DNA of 64,000 bases from Hymenoscyphus infarciens (lineage: Eukaryota; Ascomycota; Leotiomycetes; Helotiales; Helotiaceae). Shown in pieces: positions 34,323 through 45,154 of this stretch. How positions within the stretch are numbered: position 1 is the stretch's first letter; each line of letters begins with the position of its first letter. The stretch spans positions 62,001-126,000 of the forward strand of contig LLCB01000039.1 in NCBI GenBank assembly GCA_001414345.1, in the 5' to 3' direction. The position numbers and the translations under genes are program-made. The notes beneath the pieces are model-generated. The model searched no databases and was not told the DNA's origin. It saw only the letters and a program-made list of their open reading frames with translations.

Positions 34323-34723
34323 CACCACCACAGCAGATTTCTGGTCCAAAAACTCACTTCGACCAAAAGAGCCACGAGTCACCAGCTTCCAATCGTGTAT
34401 ACCGCCGGCAATTCGTTATGGCACGATATCCGATTCTTTCTACCTATTCAAGAAGAAGTGAAATCATTCGGAATTGGAGTCGCCAATGGGTACTCAGATG
34501 ACTTGGAGATAAATACCCAGTCATTTTGATCGAAGGATTTGTTTAGGTCAGAATGTAGCCTAGGAATACTGGCCAGTCAAAAACCACTTCTCAAGCCCCC
34601 TACTGCGAGTTTCTTCACCAGGCGTCGCCGTTCTTCACTTTTGGTTACAATGTTAGTGTTTTCTTTCTTCGTGTTAGCATCCAATAATCCCATCTTCTCG
34701 TTTCGTTGAATCAGGTGTTGTGA
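34323..34723. other. 3' flank and unassigned sequence
   Basis: A reading frame on the minus strand (34577-34852) runs through the transposon's inverted repeat and is not a believable gene. Nothing else recognised. Confidence 0.4.
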
Positions 34724-34761
34724 TACGGCATCCCGTATGTACCAAAAGTCGGAAACGACTA

Positions 34762-35300
34762 CAGTGAGTTGCGAGTTAAGCTTGAATTTGCCTACTTTTT
34801 TTATAATCCGAGCTTTTTGAAAAAGTCCTTGATTTCCCCCCTTTTTAGGCACTCTTTTACCTATTTATTAATAATGACATATATTAGTATACTCTAGATA
34901 ATAGAAAACGAGAGCTCTATATATCCTCTATTACTCTATAAAATTTATATAATAAAAATAGATAATTTTATATCTATCTTAATTTTTATAAGGTCTAAGT
35001 ATACCTTATCGATTAACCTTACTAGAGTACACAGGGGTAGTAAAAAGATTTCAAAAAAAGGGGGTTTTTTAAGAATTATCTATTTTTTAGTTTACTTTTA
35101 TTATACTTACTTTAAATTGATAAGTAATATAGAAGAGAGATAATTAGATTTAGCGCTTCTTTCTAGGTAGGCCTCGTCTCTTTTAGAGTACTTTTATTTT
35201 CTGTCTTCTAAAGAAGAGAGGGAGAAAGCTTTGAAAAAAAAAAAAAAAGCTCGGATTACGAAAAAAGTAGACAAATTCAAGCTTAACTCGCAACTCACTG
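34762..35300. mobile_element. Tc1/mariner-type MITE inserted in the left arm of the inverted dimer
   Basis: It starts CAGTGAGTTGCGAGTTAAGC and ends with the exact complement GCTTAACTCGCAACTCACTG. The inverted repeats continue to about 55 bp (through AATTTG, CTACTTTTTT and AATCCGAGCT). TA is outside both ends (34760-34761, 35301-35302). The uninterrupted site ACTAAATCG is seen in the opposite arm near 37450, which confirms the insertion. 539 bp, no coding capacity. Confidence 0.85.
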
Positions 35301-35690
35301 TAAATCGCAAATCGCAAATCGTGAATCGCAAAGTGTTACTTTTTATAAGTATAATTTTTTATTTTTCTCTCTCCTTCTCCCATCTCTCCCCCTCTCTATA
35401 TTAAGACTAGATAGTCTTAACTATAGTAACTAACTAAAGGATAGAGAGGGAGAATAAGTATTACGTATATAGTAGTAACCTTACCTCCTCGCTATTAATC
35501 CCTATTACCTAACTCTTATATTATATTATTCCTATTATTTTTTAGATAAATAAGAGAGAAAGAGAAAGAAGAGACAAGAGAAGAGAGGAAGAGAGAAGGA
35601 GGGAAGAGTAGGGGGAATATTTACTATAAACTCCTCTTATCTATAGTAGGAAAAACCTTCCCCTAGAATATTTACTCACTCTCTTACCTT

Positions 35691-35765
35691 ATTCTTATCC
35701 TTCTCCTACTCTTATCCTTCTCCTGCTCTTATCCTTCTCCTACTCTTATCCTTCTCCTACTCTCT
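35691..35765 (+). repeat. 18-bp tandem repeat
   Basis: Four units of CTTATCCTTCTCCTACTC with one T/G variant, within the left arm of the inverted dimer. Confidence 0.85.
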
Positions 35766-35804
35766 CCTACACTCTCTTAGTATACGTAATATATAGAAGA
35801 ATAG

Positions 35805-35938
35805 AATAAGAGAGCAAGAGAGTAAGAGAGCAAGAGAGTAAGAGAGCAAGAGAGTAAGAGAGCAAGAGAGTAAGAGAGCAAGATAGTAAGAGAGCAAGAG
35901 AGTAAGAGAGCAAGAGAGTAAGAGAGTAAGAGAATAGG
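35805..35938 (+). repeat. 16-bp purine tandem repeat
   Basis: About eight units of AAGAGAGCAAGAGAGT with a few substitutions, in the left arm of the inverted dimer. Confidence 0.85.
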
Positions 35939-36364
35939 GTAATATAGTTTAAGATTTGCTATGTCTCTTAACTTTTGTAATTTAGGATTTGCGATTTACG
36001 ATTTACGATTTAGTCGATTCTAGCTTTTGGTATATACGTAGAGCGTCCTAGATACACCAAAAATTCGGAATCGACTAAATCGCAAATCGTAAATCGTAAA
36101 TCGTAAAAGTAGGACTTAAACTTATTATCTGCTCCCTTTCTTAAAAAAGAGGTAAGAGTTGATACTTCTTAGTCTCTCTCTCTCGCTACTCTTTCCTTCT
36201 TTAGTATATTATATATATATAAAAGTATAGAAGAGAGAGGAGAGAGAGGGAGAGAGCGAGGGGATAAGAGAGCGAGTAAACATTTCAGTAGAAAGTTTTT
36301 CCTAGCGTAGGTAAGAGGAGTTTAGTAAAAGTAGTAAATAATCCTCCTCGCTCTCTCTTTCTCT

Positions 36365-36379
36365 TCCCCCCCCCCCTCT

Positions 36380-36422
<43 letters not shown>
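36365..36422 (+). repeat. C-tract and CT microsatellite
   Basis: A run of about 11 C followed by (CT)n over about 40 bp, inside the right arm of the inverted dimer. Confidence 0.9.
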
Positions 36423-36426
<4 letters not shown>

Positions 36427-36649
36427 ATCTAGAAATATTAGAAAGAATATAATATAATAGTAAAGAGACGGTAGCGAGGGGGCGATGTTACTATTATATA
36501 CGTATTACTTATTATTACTTCTTATTCTCGGATTAGCTAGTTATTATAGTTAAGACTATCTAGTCTTAATATAGAGAGAGAGGGAGAGGAGAAGAAGGAA
36601 GGAGTAAGAACTTTAATTAAAAACTATTATATTTTATACTTATAAAAAA

Positions 36650-37399
36650 TAGTATAGTTAATAGTATTATCGTAATAAAATACTATAGTATTTTAGATTA
36701 ATATATTAGTATAATATCGTAATAGTACGTATTCAAATACGTAAGAATATTATAGTAATATTATAATACTAAAAGGTATATCTTTTAATAACTCGTAAGC
36801 GTAGAGGCTTACTTTTTCTCAAAATAAAGCTATTTATACTTTTTCTATATATACTTCTATTACTTTAAAACTATATAGTAATAACACTATATAATTTATA
36901 AATTTTTATATATAAATAAAGGGCTAAACTTAATAAGTTTAATACTCTAAGAAATATTAATTTAATATCGTCGAATTAGTCCTTATTATTATTAAAATTC
37001 AATATCTCATATAGTCTACTTTTATTAATATAAACTATATAAGAGCTTATAAGGCTAATTTATAAGCTATCTATACGAGTCTTTTTTTAAAATACTCTAT
37101 TTAAATAGATCTATAATTCTAGCTATTTAGTAATATATTCTCTATACTATACGTTATACTATATAGTTTCAAAAGATAAGGCTAAAAAGAAGTAGAGTTA
37201 AAATCCGAGGTAAAAAGCTTAAATAGTTAGGCTTAGTAATACTACGATATTATTATAATATTAATTAAAATACTAATAATATAAAGGATAATATTATTGG
37301 ATATCGTGGTATTTAAATAGTATAAATAGTACGTATTAAAGTGGGTTTCTAACAATATATCGTGGTAGTATAATATTCTAAATACTATCGACAACACTA
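36650..37399 (+). mobile_element. Non-autonomous hAT-like MITE, copy 3
   Basis: It starts TAGTATAGTTAATAGTATTA and ends TATCGACAACACTA, matching copies 1 and 2 including an AATATATCGTGGTAGTATAA block near the right end. The flanking 8-mers are ATAAAAAA (36642-36649) and ATAAAAAG (37400-37407), one G-to-A difference. The unbroken sequence TTACTTTTTATAAGTAT in the left arm of the host inverted dimer (~35337) shows the site before insertion. Confidence 0.82.
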
Positions 37400-37488
37400 A
37401 TAAAAAGTAACACTTTGCGATTTGCGATTTCCGATTTCCTATTTACGATTTAGTTAATCCGACTTTTTGGTGCGTTCAGGATGCCGTA

Positions 37489-38045
37489 ATACGGGACGCC
37501 CTATGTGATTTTCATCATGGGAAAAGATGCAACGATAATCAGTTGTTAGAAGTGCGAAAGCAAATCGACACGTAGTTTTACTAAGCGACCACTCATAACC
37601 CTTCTCGCCATGGACATTAAAAGAGGCAGTACATACATCAGCTTCGTACCTCCCTTTCTAGTCCTCGTTATTCCAACTTTCTAGAGTAATTTAAGTAAAT
37701 TATCTTATGCGCTTAGAACAATTTGGGACTATTAACCCAGGTGTTTTAGAACAATCAAGTTCCCACTTTCAATCTCCACGCGAGCCGCTTTATATTTTTA
37801 AGACCTTTTGCATTCTAATAATTATATTAATATACCTACAGGGGGGGTTCTTTGTCAGGCCGAAGTATGATGCTTTCAGTGAACTTTACAACAAAGGCAT
37901 AAAATTGAAACCAAAGAGACGAAAGCAACCCGACAAAGGGAAAAAGAGAAAATATCATACTACTAACATTTTTATTTTGGAATTACCTTTACGTTCGAAA
38001 TCCTTACGTTTGCCATTTTAAGTTGACTTACTCCCTGGCTCAAGT
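37489..38045. other. Intergenic, upstream of the kinase gene
   Basis: A 104-codon frame at 37707-38021 has no recognisable domain and partly covers a dispersed repeat, so I do not call it a gene. The kinase promoter must lie here. Confidence 0.4.
37672..37763 (-). repeat. Short dispersed repeat, copy 2
   Basis: Reverse-complement similarity to 17104-17185: TTAGAACAATCAAGTT at its right end, AACAATTTGG and AGTAATTTAAGTAAATTATC to the left. Element type unknown. Confidence 0.45.
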
Positions 38046-40579
38046 ATGTCGAATCCATCTATAGAGCGATCCGATGACCAAGGAGGATTTGGAGAACTTC
38101 CATTCCCCCCATCCTCCTCCACAGGCACAAATGTCCCCAATCCCCGAAAACGACCCGCAACAACCGGAAGTGATGGACCAGCTAGAAAACGTGCTCAGAT
38201 AGGTGGACTGAGAAACATCCGCCCTTTACCTAGACCTAGGAATCCAACTCCACAGGCTCCACCTCCACTCCCTGCTCCTTATCCACAAGTCGACCATAAT
38301 CCGCCTTCGCCTTTGGATCTCAACTATGAATGGCAAGGTCTCCCAAAGGATCTCAACAAGGGATGGCGAGGTCTCGCAAACCTTGTCCAGGACCCAAACT
38401 TAAACGCCCAATTCTTCGCCGTAGGCATAGAAAAGGGCACAAGGAAAAGAATTCTCATTCCAGACTATGTCGATTTCGAGCGCGAACGACAAGGGGGAGT
38501 AAGAATGAAGTACGCACTTCCGCAAGGTGACTTTAAGGAGCTAAAAGGGGCAGGAGAGTTTGCACAAGATGAGGATACAGATACATGGGCAACACCCGAT
38601 AAAGAAGAAGACAAGAAACTTTTGACTAAGGATATAAGGGAGTGGTTAGATAATGAGCGCTCTTGGGAGCCGAGGATAGGGGGCCGTGGCGGTCGTGGGA
38701 ATAAATGGAAGGGTTCTAAGCTTCTTGGAAAAGGGGGATTCGGGATCGTGGGACTTTGGGAGAGGCTGCCGCTGGGACCAGGTGAAGAGGATAGTAACGA
38801 GGACATTGGGATGAAGCCTGGGGTTGAGAAAGTGGTAGTGAAAGAGGCGCTCAGACGAGGGGAGGCGTTAAGGGCGGAGGGGACTTTACAGGTAAAGTTA
38901 TCGAAGCGGAGTCAACAGTACGTTTATTTTTTAGTCTGCTCTTCTACTTCTTTTCGGTGATTTCGAAGCAGTCCAGACTCGTTTGAAACTCATCTCTTTC
39001 CTCCCACATGTGTCTTGGCAACCCCGATGACTGTTGGAACTGTAAACTGACTCCGAGATCCTCCACAGTATTGTTGAGGCATACGAGAGGGAAGGTAAAG
39101 CGTGGATCGATGATGTAAAGACTGGCACTGTGAGGATTCTAATGGAGTTTTGTCCGGGTGGAGATATGGTTGGGTTGTTAGAGAAGATAAAAAGGTATCG
39201 ATTCACATTACTTGGTTGTTCCCTTCTTTGAAAATCTTTCAAGGGTGAATTTCCGAGTGGTTTTGATTTCGTCTAACAAAACATAGGTTCACGTACTTAG
39301 AACGACCGATGGAAGAAAAATATTGTTGGTCAGTTACTCCAGCCCCCTCTCTTTCTTAGTATAGACTTTGATAGTACTACAGGCTTCTCCTCGAATGTCT
39401 TGCAAAGGCATTATGTACACTAGAGCACGGAAACGAAGCTGTCGAGGGCGATTCATGGGATACACCTATAATCCATTACGACATCAAACCTGCAAATAGT
39501 AAGTAGTAATTGTTAGATTTAAGTGAGACATGGAGACTAACGATTTATGTAGTCCTAGTTGGAAGCAAAAACGAAGACCATAAACAAACCCCAATTCTTA
39601 AGGTGGGCAGAGAGATCATGACCCTTTCGGCTCTATCTCCAGCGAAACTGACATATTTTGGTGATGTGTTAAGTTGTCTGATTTCGGAATATCTGATGAG
39701 GAGGATCGTCGCCGTCCAATCCGTTGGAATGGACGTCCCCAAAAAGGCACTCTTGGATACTATCCCCCCGTAAGTCATCCCCGATCAGTAGATAAGAATT
39801 CTCCACTGACCCATCAATTCTGTATCAAAGGAGCAAGATTTAAGCCTAGCTTATGCCCCTCGAATTTACACCTGCGCAATGAATGTTTGGTTAGTTAAAC
39901 CCCAGCTCCCTTCGCCACCATTCTCTTTTTCCTCTCTATCGCCAGATTACTAGGTAACTTGCTATGCTCGAAGCTAAGAAACACGTACTTTAGGAACATG
40001 GGAAAGGTTTTCTGGAAAGTAATCAACCGCAGCCACTCAGATTATCCGGGAGCAGCGTGGTTCCAATTCAAACCAGACTATGAAGGTTCCAAGATCGTGG
40101 AAACTGTGGGCAACGCAATTCTGTCATTGCCTTATAGCGTTACCCTACGATGTACCGCTTTGAAGATGTTAACCAAGGGATTCCAAGACCGAATCACCTC
40201 GAGGGAAATACTTAAGATTTGTAGGGATTCTCTCAGATCCTGTGATGAGGCAGAGCGGTTGATAAGGGAGGAATTTCAGAGCGGAAAGAAGGTTAAGGGG
40301 TTTGATTCTATAGAGATAGGCAGTCGGATTTTCGCAGATGAAGATAAAGATGTGGATGAACCACCACTAGAAGCACCCGACCCAGCCCACAAAATTCTTC
40401 TCCTTTCCACCACCGCTAACACAAAAATCACCACATTGATACCCTATCCCACGACGGTAGCACGTACGGGAGAGCAAAATTCTGCTCAGCAGGTTGCAGC
40501 AGCAGCTAGGCGGCTTCAAGAAGAAGTTCAGCGGCTCGAAGAAGAAGGATGGCCTACTGACATGCTAGAGTTGATGTGA
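38046..40579 (+). CDS. Orphan protein kinase, eight exons, possibly broken at the last junction
   Basis: Exons: 38046-38917, 39069-39194, 39287-39328, 39383-39498, 39553-39602, 39674-39769, 39831-39889, 39946-40579. The first six introns have GT-AG ends and keep frame. The N-terminal ~215 residues are Pro-rich with a basic KRPATTGSDGPARKRA segment. The kinase domain has the glycine loop LGKGGFGIVGLW (~226-237), lysine in VVVKEAL (~265), hinge RILMEFCPGGDM, catalytic loop HYDIKPAN (~378-385, HRD replaced by HYD), SDFGIS (~404-409) and GTLGYYPPEQ. Exon 7 ends AMNVW-type (TG|). The only in-frame acceptor (39945) gives TG|A, a stop, where TGG would restore Trp; a G-to-A change fits RIP. Reading through the intron also stops at 39950-39952. 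So the C-lobe (GKVFWKVINR ... RITSREILKI) may no longer be translated, or splicing differs. Substrate unknown; probably a fungal-specific Ser/Thr kinase. Confidence 0.75.
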
Positions 40580-40639
40580 AATTTAACTGTTTAATTTACA
40601 CCCGTTATCCTTATCAAGAATTTAAAGAGCAATTCCAAT

Positions 40640-41662
40640 AATAGAAGACATAAGTAAGTTCGCGATTTGAAGAGTATAATTATAGTATATAGCTACTTCT
40701 AGTATTTCTATAGTAGAGTTACAGAGGACATTAGCAGGCAGTTAGCTAATACGAAAACAGAAAACAGAAAACATAAAACATAAAATTATTAAATTTTTAA
40801 AAAGCTTTTATTACTTAATTAAACTAGTAGATATAATTAGATAAGTAATAAAAAGCATATTTAAATAAAGAAATTAGTTATAAGAGAGTTTTTTTAAAGA
40901 ATTTTATATAAAAGAACTACTTATATAAGCGCTAGATCTAGTTACTAACTACTATTATTATATATTAAGAATAATAGCTTTATTTTCTCTGTTTATTTAA
41001 TAAACCTTCTTTATCTAAATAGAAACTTTATATCTAAAAGTTATATCTTTTAATAACACTATAATCCTATTTAATAGCTATCTAATTATTTATTTAAACT
41101 TATATCTATAGTAATACCTTATAAATACCTTACTATTCTCTACTATCCTACTCTTATATTTTTAAAAGAATTTAGTCTACTAAAACTATTAGATAACTTA
41201 TTCTCTTTTATTTTCTTTAAAGAAGCTTTAAATTTTTACTAGATTATTCTTTTCATCTTAATATCTATAATATTACTATCTATTACCTCTCTTTAATATA
41301 CTACTAAAGGTTAATCTTAATCCTCTAAAAGATAATATTATTATCTTATACCTAGCTTCTATAACTTTTTTAAAGACTTTTAAAGCTTTTTCTAAAGAAT
41401 TAAATATTAATATTAGCTAATAAACTTTATAGCACTATCTAATAGAATAAGAGGTCTTACTTAAGTTAAAACTAGTAAATAAGAACTCTAGAATAGATAT
41501 AATTATTACGCTATTATTTAGTCTTAGTTAGATAGATATAGAAAATAAGAATAATCTTATTAAATCTAATATTAAAGTTACTCTAAATAGAATTCTTATA
41601 ATCTAGAGATGTTTAAGTCTTTTTTAATAACTAAATAAGATGTAAAGATAGAAGTAAGATAA
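40640..41662. other. AT-rich, RIP-type degraded sequence
   Basis: Starts with short AGAAAACAGAAAACA-like repeats near 40755 and then becomes very AT-rich. It flanks the 3' LTR of copia-A and shows no family-specific motif. Confidence 0.5.
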
Positions 41663-41844
41663 GTTAATTATAGCGATTATAGAAGCTATATCGAGAGTAT
41701 AGAATAAGTAAAGTAAAGTTAAAGTAGATATTTAATTCCTTAGAACTATAGAGAAGAGTATAAGGCTTTAAATACTATACTTTTTACTTAAAAGGTAGAG
41801 ATTATTAAGTAATCTTTTATCTAACCTACTTTTATCTTATAATA
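41663..41844 (-). repeat. Copia-A 3' LTR, 182 bp
   Basis: Reverse complement of the copia-C 5' LTR at 56501-56682, the same length, sharing CTATAGTTCTAAGGAATTAA-type sequence and TATAGCTTCTATAATCGCTA. Confidence 0.75.
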
Positions 41845-42319
41845 TATCTCTTAAATAACCTTTTCTAATTAAGAAAGTGTTATTTACTATATATATAGAT
41901 TTAATAACCTAATCTCTTTCTTTTCTTTTTATAACTTTCTTAAAACTCTCTTACTATTATTAAACTACTATAATATATACTACTTAATAAAAAACTATAG
42001 TAAGAAGCTTATATTTACCTTTTCTAGACTCTTATATTAACTAAAATAGCCTCTTTTCTAGATTTCTTATCTTCTAGGTAGTAAGACTCTAATAAATACT
42101 AGGCTTATACTTATTTTTAAGTATTATAAAAATAAAGATAATAAAGAAGATATTAAATTTATAATTTATAGATTAGAACTTAGATATTATATACTTATAA
42201 GTTCTTTTAAGCTTATTAATTTTAATACTATATTTTAGCTAACTATATAAGAATATTAAATATTAAATACTTTATACGCTTTCTCTTCTAGTTTAGTTAT
42301 ACTTTAAAGTAGTATATTT

Positions 42320-43620
42320 AATAGTTTTTATACTATTAATATCTCTAAGAATAAGCTAGAGAAGTTAGAAGTTAATAGCTTTAATAAATATTAAGCTTTT
42401 AAAGACTTTAATAAACCTAAAACCCTTTTTAAGAAGCTTTTAGCTATTAATACTAGGCTCTTATATAAACTTTCTAGTAATAACGTTAAGTATCTAACTA
42501 TTAGTAGTAAAAGCTTACTTATTATATCTTTTATTAAGAAAGGTTATCTTAATATTTTAAATTTTTAAGAAGCTTTTTATAAGAGCTATATTACTTTTAT
42601 AGTTACTAGTAAATTAATTATTTATTATTATAATATAGAGTTAGAAAAGGTAGTATATTATTTTAACTATACTATTAGCTACTTATATAAAGCTCTACTA
42701 AGTATTTATCTCTCTTTTATACTTATCTTAACTAAAGATCTTAAGAAATATTAAACTAATATTAATAATAAAGTTTATATAAAGCTTTATTTAGTTAGTC
42801 TTTTACTTCTTATTTTATTTTCTTAGTTAATTTTATAGATTTAGAAGTAAGATAAGTTATATAGTACGATTTATATAAGTCTTAAATAAGGTTTTAGAAG
42901 CTCTTAGTTATCCTTAGTTCTAAACTATACTTATTATTATAAGGAACCTAATAGCTTTTAAAGTCTTACTTCTAATAATAAACTAGATAGTAATATTTCT
43001 AAGGTTTTAAAGTATAGTAACTATATTCTTAAGAGTACTTCTTTTATAACTTCTACTTTTAATAGTACTCTACTTATAAGAGCTAATACTTATAGTTAAA
43101 CTAAGAGTTAGAGTACTTCTTATAAGAGTTCTATTATTTATAGTAAAGATAAACCTCTCTTTTTAAGTTATAAAAGTCTACTTAAAAGCTTTTAAAGGTT
43201 CTTTTAAAAAGCTTTTTTAAAAAATCTACTCTAAAATCTATTCTAAAGTCTATTCTAAGAAAGACTATTTTAAAGAAAACTACTTCTATAAAGTTAGTTT
43301 CTAAGAAGTTATCTCTTAATTCTAAGTATTCTTTAAAAAGCTATAAGTATAAGAAGTATTTTTCTAAGAGTAAAGAGTTTAAAGATAATAATAATAATAA
43401 TAAGTTTAATAGTATTAATCTTAGTAATACTCTTAATAAAATAGAAATAGTACTTACTACTCTTAGTAAAACTATTTCTAAGTATTAGAAGAAGTATTAT
43501 TAGTTAGTTAGTATACTTTATATTTATATAATAGTAGTTAGTTTCTTTAAAACTTTATATTTATATTTAGCTATATTTTCTAGAAAGGTCTTATAATACT
43601 TAATTATTAAGTATATAATA
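42320..43620 (+). pseudogene. Antisense reading frame in the copia-A 3' tail
   Basis: On the strand opposite to copia-A pol, one frame gives long protein-like stretches broken only by TAA/TAG of the kind RIP makes from CAA/CAG/TGG: SKNKLEKLEVNSFNKY (42350), FKDFNKPKTLFKKLLAINTR, KGYLNILNF, NIELEKVVYYFNYTISYLYK, then a Ser-rich region, a basic region KYSLKSYKYKKYFSKSKEF, and near the end LSNTLNKIEIVLTTLSKTIS (43415) and a hydrophobic LYLYLAIFSRKVL (43556). The same frame is recognisable in copia-C (62340-63680, minus). It lies between the end of pol and the 3' LTR. I recognise no domain. It could be a retrotransposon accessory gene, a captured host gene or a decayed nested element. Confidence 0.5.
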
Positions 43621-45154
43621 ATTAAATAAATAAACAAAATCTAAAATAAGCTTATAATACTCTTTAAATAATTATAATATAAAAAAAGATAAAACTTCTT
43701 AAAAATATATAAGTAAAATAATAAAGTAAAGTATAATAATATATAAAAATAGTAAAGAGTATTATTTACTATTCTAAAAGAGTATTTTTAACTTAAAAAT
43801 TAGTATATTTTCACCTTTTAAGAGAGTGTTTTACTAAGTAAATAAACGTTTTAGAGATTAAGTAAAGCTTTAAAATATTTAAATTTCTATCTAGATAAGT
43901 TTTTTATAAGTCTATTTACTAGTATATTATTTATTTATAAATAAGTAATCTAGAAAGATCTCTTCTAATACTCTTAATAAAGCTATATATTCTAGATATT
44001 TATATATTAAAGCTTTATAGATATTCTCTTATTTTCTTTAGTAATTAATTAGATAGTTTATTAATTATTATAGAATCTATTCTATATTTTATCTAAATTA
44101 AGCTATAGTTCTTTAAAAAGATACTTTAATATTATTATTTTTATACTTAGTAGTTTTACTTTTAAAAGCTTAGCTTTTATTATTAATATTATAATTATAT
44201 CTTATTATAAAGCTTTCTAAGTTATAAGTCTACTAAATAATTATATTATATATCTATTAAAAGAGTTTTAAGTTTCTAGATTATTAGTATATAATATATT
44301 TAAGATAAGTACTAGTTATATACTTTTAAGCTCTTCTTTATATATAATTCCTAAAAACCTTATTCTAAATAAGTATTAAATATACTAATTTATTATACTT
44401 ATATATTTATTATTTAGGTTAGTTAAGAAGTATAAAAGCTAGAAAGTAGTAAATATAATATCTAGTTATATTATAATTATTATAATAAGTACTAAACCTA
44501 CCTTCTTCTAATAGAACTTTATAAATATAGGTTTTACTATTTTTTAATTCTTTTTTAGTTTATATATTAGAAGTAGTATACTTAAGTAATCTCTATTAAT
44601 AAGCTTAAATTATTTAGTAATTTATTTAATATATATATTATAAGAGAGCTATATCTTTTTTTATATATTATCTTTATAAACTTTTATTCTAAGATACTAT
44701 TCTATATTACTAAGTAAGTATAGTTTATATAAAAGCTTTAGTTTATTTATTATAACTTTTATTAAAGATATATTATCTTAATAGTATATTATTTATATAT
44801 TATTTATATAAAAAATTATAAAAACCCTTTTTAAAAGATTTATATAAATATAGAGCTTTTTTAAATAAAGTATTAGACTATGTTTTTAAAGAGTAGTTAT
44901 AAAGTATTTAAACTATAAAGCTAGAGAATCTCTTAACTTATAAAGTACTTTATTTAATTTAGTATATAGTCTTTCTTATTAATATCTATCTAGAAGTTAG
45001 TAAGCTATTAAAGGAGCTCTTATTATTGATATGACTTATAGTTATAAAAGCGATGTAAAAAGAGTTATATTATCGTTCGTATATATCGAGTAAAGCTAGC
45101 TACGATGTCTACTTAAGTAGCTCTTAAGTAAGAAGCACGTATACCTACGTATAC

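Larger units (their letters stand above)
34726..37486. mobile_element. Head-to-head inverted dimer of a TIR element with AAATCG-type subterminal repeats
   Basis: The outer ends are CGGCATCCCGTATGTACCAA (34726) and the complement of TTGGTGCGTTCAGGATGCCG (37486). Both are followed inwards by GTCGGA, ACTAAATCG and several AAATCG/AAATCGT units, then the AAAGTGTTACTTTTTAT block. TA stands outside both ends (34724-34725, 37487-37488). The centre (~36043) holds a second pair of the same ends facing each other: GATTTAGTCGATTC and GAATCGACTAAATC around GGTATATAC...GATACACC. The inner ends overlap. The arms also share the inverted block TTAAGACTAGATAGTCTTAA-like at ~35400 and ~36560. After removing two later insertions (34762-35300 and 36650-37399) each arm is about 0.7 kb. 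No transposase is visible. TA duplication suggests Tc1/mariner or pogo mobilisation. Confidence 0.75.

Noticed and set aside
34577..34852. 91-codon minus-strand frame after the membrane protein gene
   Set aside because: Half of it is the inverted repeat of the 34762-35300 MITE and the end of the inverted dimer; no domain.
35691..35938. Tandem repeats considered as a CRISPR array or telomere-like sequence
   Set aside because: Units are contiguous without spacers and lie inside a transposon arm of a eukaryotic genome; units are not telomeric TTAGGG.
37707..38021. 104-codon frame upstream of the kinase
   Set aside because: No domain, rich in AT-derived residues, and overlaps a dispersed repeat.
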